NCBI GenBank assembly: GCA_020848015.1
Contig: JADLBA010000110.1
Coordinates: 1-10,335, forward strand
DNA: 10,335 nucleotides
Direction of reading: 5' to 3'
DNA from: Crocinitomicaceae bacterium
GTDB lineage: Bacteria > Bacteroidota > Bacteroidia > Flavobacteriales_D > Sanyastnellaceae
Positions within the stretch are counted from its first letter, which is position 1. Every line of letters begins with the position of its first letter. This document shows positions 7,329 through 10,335 of this stretch, piece after piece. The position numbers were made by a program, and so were the translations under genes. The notes beneath the pieces were generated by a model. The model was not told the DNA's origin. It ran no database searches and was given only the letters and a program-made list of their open reading frames with translations.

Positions 7329-9563
7329 TTATTTTCTGATAAGATCGCCCCACCAAATACCTCTTCCAAAAGTTCCTACGACAAGTTTTCCGGCTTTATA
7401 ATTAATATCGAGTGCTTTAATGTAGGTTCCGGGAAGTCCCGTCAGCAGCGTCCACTGCGACTCTCCTGCATGCCGTGTAAAAACACCGTAGTTGCTCCCG
7501 ATATACAGTCTTTTCTCGATGCCTTTCTGCAGTACCATTGACTCACACCTGCTCCATCCGAGGTTAGCAGTATAGTCTTCATAATCCTCTCCATTGAACC
7601 ACCAGACTTTTCCTTCTCTTTCCACTTTTCCATATAGTACCCAGAATTTCCGGGGGTCTGATGGATCCATGCAGATATTCATGATCCAACCGTCCACCGG
7701 AACTTCTTTCACTCTTTCCCAGATTATTTTTTGCGGATCAGGTTCATTGATATTAAATGTCCTCCAAATCTGCGGATGAGTAAAACCATCGTTCAGTACA
7801 TAAACATACATGACTGCCGGATGCTCTTCTGAAAGATAAAACCGGTAAGCGCAATACAGTGTGCTGTCCATTTTATCCACATCCATGATCACTTCCCAGT
7901 TGTCGCCGAGATCTCTGGAGCGCATCAGTTTTGTGCCTGAGCAATAAACTGTATTTGTGTTTGTCGGATGCATCCTGATCCATGTATGCCATTCCGTTTT
8001 AGTTCCGGCAGGGCGAACAGAGCTTTCGAAGCCAGTGCCATCAATGCTCCTCTGGATACCTCCGTTTTGCATGGTCGAAAACATTACCGAAGGGTTGGCA
8101 GGATGAGTAATGGTTTCAAATCCATCTCCCCAACTAACGTGCTGCCATTTTTTTTCACGCAACAGATTACCGCCTACATCGTATCCGCCAAACAATACCT
8201 GGGGTGCAGTTCCCTGTGCTACCGATAGCCCGAAGACATTGGCTGCACCGATCCCTTTGTCTTTTGTTTCAAAGTGAAGGCCACGGTCTCTGCTTACACT
8301 TACTCCCCCATCGTGAGCAGCCCAAACCGTAGTCCCATTTTTTGAAATACCGATGAAATGACAATCATCGTGCATTTGATTTTTTTCAATTTTTGAAAAT
8401 GAATGACCTCCATCTTCACTTAGGTACAACGGCTGAATATTTCCGCACATCATAAAGTCAGGATCCAACGGAGACACCGCAAATGCCCTGGCACGTGTCG
8501 GTATCACATTGTCAGTTTCCGCACGCAGCGATTTTATCATCTGCCATTTCCGGGTTTTGAGATCGAATACCTGCAGAGTCCCCTCTCCCTGACTGCTCTG
8601 CGATAGCGCCTCGCTGCAGGTAACTGCTGCAAACAACTTATAGGGTGCTGCCGGAGAAACCTCTATGCTCATGCGCAGGAAGGGATAGCGATTCGGCTCC
8701 GGATAAACCGGCAGCGGCATTTCTTCCCACTTTTTTCCTCCATTAAAACTGATCAGCAGTTTATTCCCCGCAGCGATAATAATATCTTTTCTTTTGCTCC
8801 TCCCCTGGAGGATTTCAATATCATAAAAATTACCCTCGGCAATTTTTGTCCATAGTATCTCGCCGGGATCAAGTGTCCGATTATTGATCCACAATCCCTT
8901 GTTTGATGCGACAAAAAGGGATTTCAAATTCCGGAAAGAAGAAACTACTTCACCTATTTGCCCATCTGTTGGATAGCCATCACCGAAGGGCAATCTCGCC
9001 TCTTCATTTTTTCCATTGATGGATACATAGGAAGTTCCCGCATCTTCCGTCAACCATAAGCCATCAGAAAACATAAATACATCATCACCATCACCGGTGG
9101 CCACTACCCAACGTTCTATTTTTTTTTTGTGTACCGCGACGCTCGATGCCCCGGAAACAGGCAACCGATCCATACCGCCATTCACCCAAGTCTCACCGCT
9201 GTTGGCAGTAAACCAGAGACCTCCAGTTGGTGAACACGCCCACAAACAATTTTCCTTTTCAGGGTGCAAAAAAAGATAATTGATCCTGCCCGTTCCATTT
9301 CCTCTTCCCTTTGCATAAGCTGGTATTGCTTTTCCGCCGGGATTCATCTCCGGCGGCGTTTCGTCAGGTCCCAGCGACTCCCAATTCCATTGAAGTTGTT
9401 TCAGTATTTCACTCCGGTCATAATAATATGCCGGCCGCCCGCCGGGCAAGGTCATCGCCTTCGTCTTTGATTTCATCTCCGGCTTATCTTCCACTTGGGC
9501 CATCGTGGACAAGGGAAGAATTGCAGTGAAGAAAATATGTACACAAAAAAGTTTCAGGCGCAT
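7329..9563 (-). CDS. Exported Asp-box/VPS10-like beta-propeller protein
   Basis: This 744-residue protein has a signal peptide (MRLKLFCVHIFFTAILPLSTMA, cleavage near residue 22). Asp-box (S.D.G..W-type) turns recur along the chain: TANSGETW (119-126), TEDAGTSY (172-179), SFNGGKKW (272-279), SEDGGHSF (382-389), SRDRGLHF (424-431), SIDGTGF (506-512, degenerate) and SRDLGDNW (549-556). This spacing fits the ten-bladed propellers of the VPS10/sortilin and BNR-repeat exo-glycosidase-like groups, which databases often call 'glycosyl hydrolase'. No catalytic residues for a glycosidase can be assigned, so a binding role is equally likely. The chain ends at GTFGRGIWWGDLIRK. Many relatives continue into a type IX secretion C-terminal domain, which is absent here. 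The ATG at 9563 is preceded by a weak AAGGT. The gene follows the small exported protein gene but a strong terminator separates them. A 10-base homopolymer at 9119-9128 lies inside the frame. Confidence 0.8.
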   Translation of the reverse strand: MRLKLFCVHIFFTAILPLSTMAQVEDKPEMKSKTKAMTLPGGRPAYYYDRSEILKQLQWNWESLGPDETPPEMNPGGKAIPAYAKGRGNGTGRINYLFLHPEKENCLWACSPTGGLWFTANSGETWVNGGMDRLPVSGASSVAVHKKKIERWVVATGDGDDVFMFSDGLWLTEDAGTSYVSINGKNEEARLPFGDGYPTDGQIGEVVSSFRNLKSLFVASNKGLWINNRTLDPGEILWTKIAEGNFYDIEILQGRSKRKDIIIAAGNKLLISFNGGKKWEEMPLPVYPEPNRYPFLRMSIEVSPAAPYKLFAAVTCSEALSQSSQGEGTLQVFDLKTRKWQMIKSLRAETDNVIPTRARAFAVSPLDPDFMMCGNIQPLYLSEDGGHSFSKIEKNQMHDDCHFIGISKNGTTVWAAHDGGVSVSRDRGLHFETKDKGIGAANVFGLSVAQGTAPQVLFGGYDVGGNLLREKKWQHVSWGDGFETITHPANPSVMFSTMQNGGIQRSIDGTGFESSVRPAGTKTEWHTWIRMHPTNTNTVYCSGTKLMRSRDLGDNWEVIMDVDKMDSTLYCAYRFYLSEEHPAVMYVYVLNDGFTHPQIWRTFNINEPDPQKIIWERVKEVPVDGWIMNICMDPSDPRKFWVLYGKVEREGKVWWFNGEDYEDYTANLGWSRCESMVLQKGIEKRLYIGSNYGVFTRHAGESQWTLLTGLPGTYIKALDINYKAGKLVVGTFGRGIWWGDLIRK

Positions 9564-9662
9564 ACCTTAGTATTGGGCCGTAAAAATAACCATGCCTTAT
9601 TATCTTAAAAAAATAGGCAGACACAATACCTGTAAAGAGCATCAAAACAGGGGGGCTTCATT

Positions 9663-9701
9663 AAAGAATAAAGGGGATACCTCTGCAGGCGAAAGATCCC
9701 C
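9663..9701 (-). terminator. Rho-independent terminator after the small exported protein gene
   Basis: Reading the minus strand, GGGGAT (9701-9696) pairs perfectly with ATCCCC (9678-9673) across a 17-base loop that can itself pair partly (CCT with AGG). The stem is followed by the U-rich tract TTTATTCTTT. It lies about 37 bases past the stop of the gene ending at 9738 and should isolate it from the Asp-box gene downstream. Confidence 0.7.
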
Positions 9702-9737
9702 AGTATAATCTTAACAACAAATCATGCCGCCGGGTTC

Positions 9738-10184
9738 TTACGGAACAACGGTAAACTCGAGCACGGAAACGTACTGCACGTTGGTGGAGGCGGCTAATGC
9801 GGTACCGGCGGGAAGCCACAACGCACCGGAGAGAAGAGTAAAAGTACTGACCGCATTGGAGTTTACATAACCGCTACCATTAGTTGGCAATGCGCTTGCC
9901 TTGGAGGAAGTGGTGCGAATATTATACCCATTCACTACAATAATAGTCTCCGTTGTTGTTGTTGAAGTAGCAGACCCCGGGCCTACAGCATTCGGTGTCG
10001 AAGCAACAGGGCTCGCATTCGGCAGAATATTTTCCACCTTCCAAATTTTTCCAGATGGAACAGTAGATGATGAACTGATCAGCAATGCCTGGCTGAACTC
10101 CAGTGTCTGGCCGGAACAGTTGAATGTTGTCAGCACAATGATCGCCATCAGTGCCGATGCAGAATACAATGTAGATAATTTCAT
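9738..10184 (-). CDS. Small exported beta-rich protein of unknown function
   Basis: This is a 148-residue protein from the ATG at 10184. That ATG is preferred because it opens a signal peptide (MKLSTLYSASALMAIIVLTTF, cleavage probably after SGQ or nearby). The longer frame would start at a TTG at 10289 and place 35 extra residues before the signal. The mature part is Ser/Thr/Ala/Val rich with almost no charged residues. It has LEFSQALLI, VPSGKIWKVENIL, a Thr run (STTTTET) and a C-terminal LPAGTALAAS...YVSVLEFTVVP. The 'VP.GK.WKVE' and 'SVLEF..VP' patterns resemble small beta-sandwich proteins of Bacteroidota that I have seen only as hypothetical. A Cys at residue 23 (TFNC) fits a lipobox poorly, so I favour signal peptidase I. 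It probably forms its own unit: a TAnnTTTG element upstream, a hairpin in the leader and a terminator downstream. Confidence 0.7.
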   Translation of the reverse strand: MKLSTLYSASALMAIIVLTTFNCSGQTLEFSQALLISSSSTVPSGKIWKVENILPNASPVASTPNAVGPGSATSTTTTETIIVVNGYNIRTTSSKASALPTNGSGYVNSNAVSTFTLLSGALWLPAGTALAASTNVQYVSVLEFTVVP

Positions 10185-10230
10185 AAGGGCTGAGTTTGAT
10201 TTAGAAAGGGTTATTATTATCAAGCCGTAT

Positions 10231-10256
10231 AATGGATACTCTTTCGGGTATCCATT
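10231..10256 (-). promoter_or_regulatory. Perfect 9-bp hairpin in the leader of the small exported protein gene
   Basis: AATGGATAC (10231-10239) and GTATCCATT (10248-10256) form a perfect 9-bp stem with an 8-base loop. On the minus strand it lies between the TAnnTTTG element and the ATG at 10184, so it would be in the 5' UTR, 47 bases before the start codon. No U tract follows, so it is not an intrinsic terminator. A role in mRNA stability or as a protein-binding operator is possible. Confidence 0.5.
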
Positions 10257-10276
10257 TCTTCCTTCGAAAATACTCT

Positions 10277-10284
10277 CAAATGTA
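10277..10284 (-). promoter_or_regulatory. TAnnTTTG -7 promoter element for the small exported protein gene
   Basis: The minus strand reads TACATTTG, an exact TAnnTTTG match, about 90 bases upstream of the ATG at 10184. No convincing TTG -33 box is at the right spacing. Together with the downstream terminator it suggests a single-gene transcript. Confidence 0.4.
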
Positions 10285-10335
10285 ATCAATAAATGAAACA
10301 GCCCATCATTGCTGCTTGATTAAAAAGGGGAGGTA

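Noticed and set aside
9593..9651. Two short inverted repeats (TGCCT/AGGCA and CCTGT/ACAGG) upstream of the Asp-box gene
   Set aside because: The 5-bp stems with 13-17-base loops are expected by chance in this AT-rich spacer.
9901..10296. A 131-codon plus-strand frame over the small exported protein gene
   Set aside because: It is antisense to a frame with a signal peptide, promoter element and terminator in the proper order.
10325..10334. Purine-rich GGGGAGGT at the right edge as a ribosome-binding site for a gene beyond the window
   Set aside because: No start codon is visible, and genes in this window do not use such sites.

Overview
The window looks like an ordinary chromosomal stretch from a member of the Bacteroidota. 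Four things point there. The lipoprotein has a short lipobox followed by charged residues. Start codons lack Shine-Dalgarno sequences. Two TAnnTTTG -7 elements, the Bacteroidota sigma type, lie upstream of genes. Several products (the 'asparagine synthetase B'-labelled family, a long PagL-like protein, an Asp-box/VPS10-like protein) resemble families I know mainly from Flavobacteriia, Sphingobacteriia and Chitinophagia. No rRNA, tRNA, insertion sequence, CRISPR array or phage module was seen.

Layout from left to right: the 3' part of an amino-acid permease gene (+, cut by the left edge); a PagL/acyloxyacyl-hydrolase-like outer-membrane protein gene (+); 8 bases further, and convergent with it, an exported protein gene of the family often labelled 'asparagine synthetase B' (-). 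Next is a 262-base spacer crowded with inverted repeats, then the replicative helicase gene dnaB (-). A divergent spacer follows, with a TAnnTTTG element on the dnaB side. Then come a lipoprotein with an Ig-like front and a probable beta-propeller (+), a convergent spacer with a hairpin, a large exported Asp-box beta-propeller protein (-), a clear intrinsic terminator (-), and a small exported beta-rich protein (-) whose leader holds a perfect 9-bp hairpin below a TAnnTTTG element.

The genes do not form an obvious pathway. Five of the seven products are probably exported to the periplasm, outer membrane or cell surface, one is an inner-membrane transporter, and one (DnaB) is a cytoplasmic replication protein. 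Strand changes and spacers suggest mostly single-gene transcription units. I see no convincing new multi-gene system. The items most worth a second look are the inverted-repeat cluster downstream of dnaB, the misleadingly named exported protein beside it, the altered active-site triad of the PagL-like protein, and the structured leader of the small exported protein.
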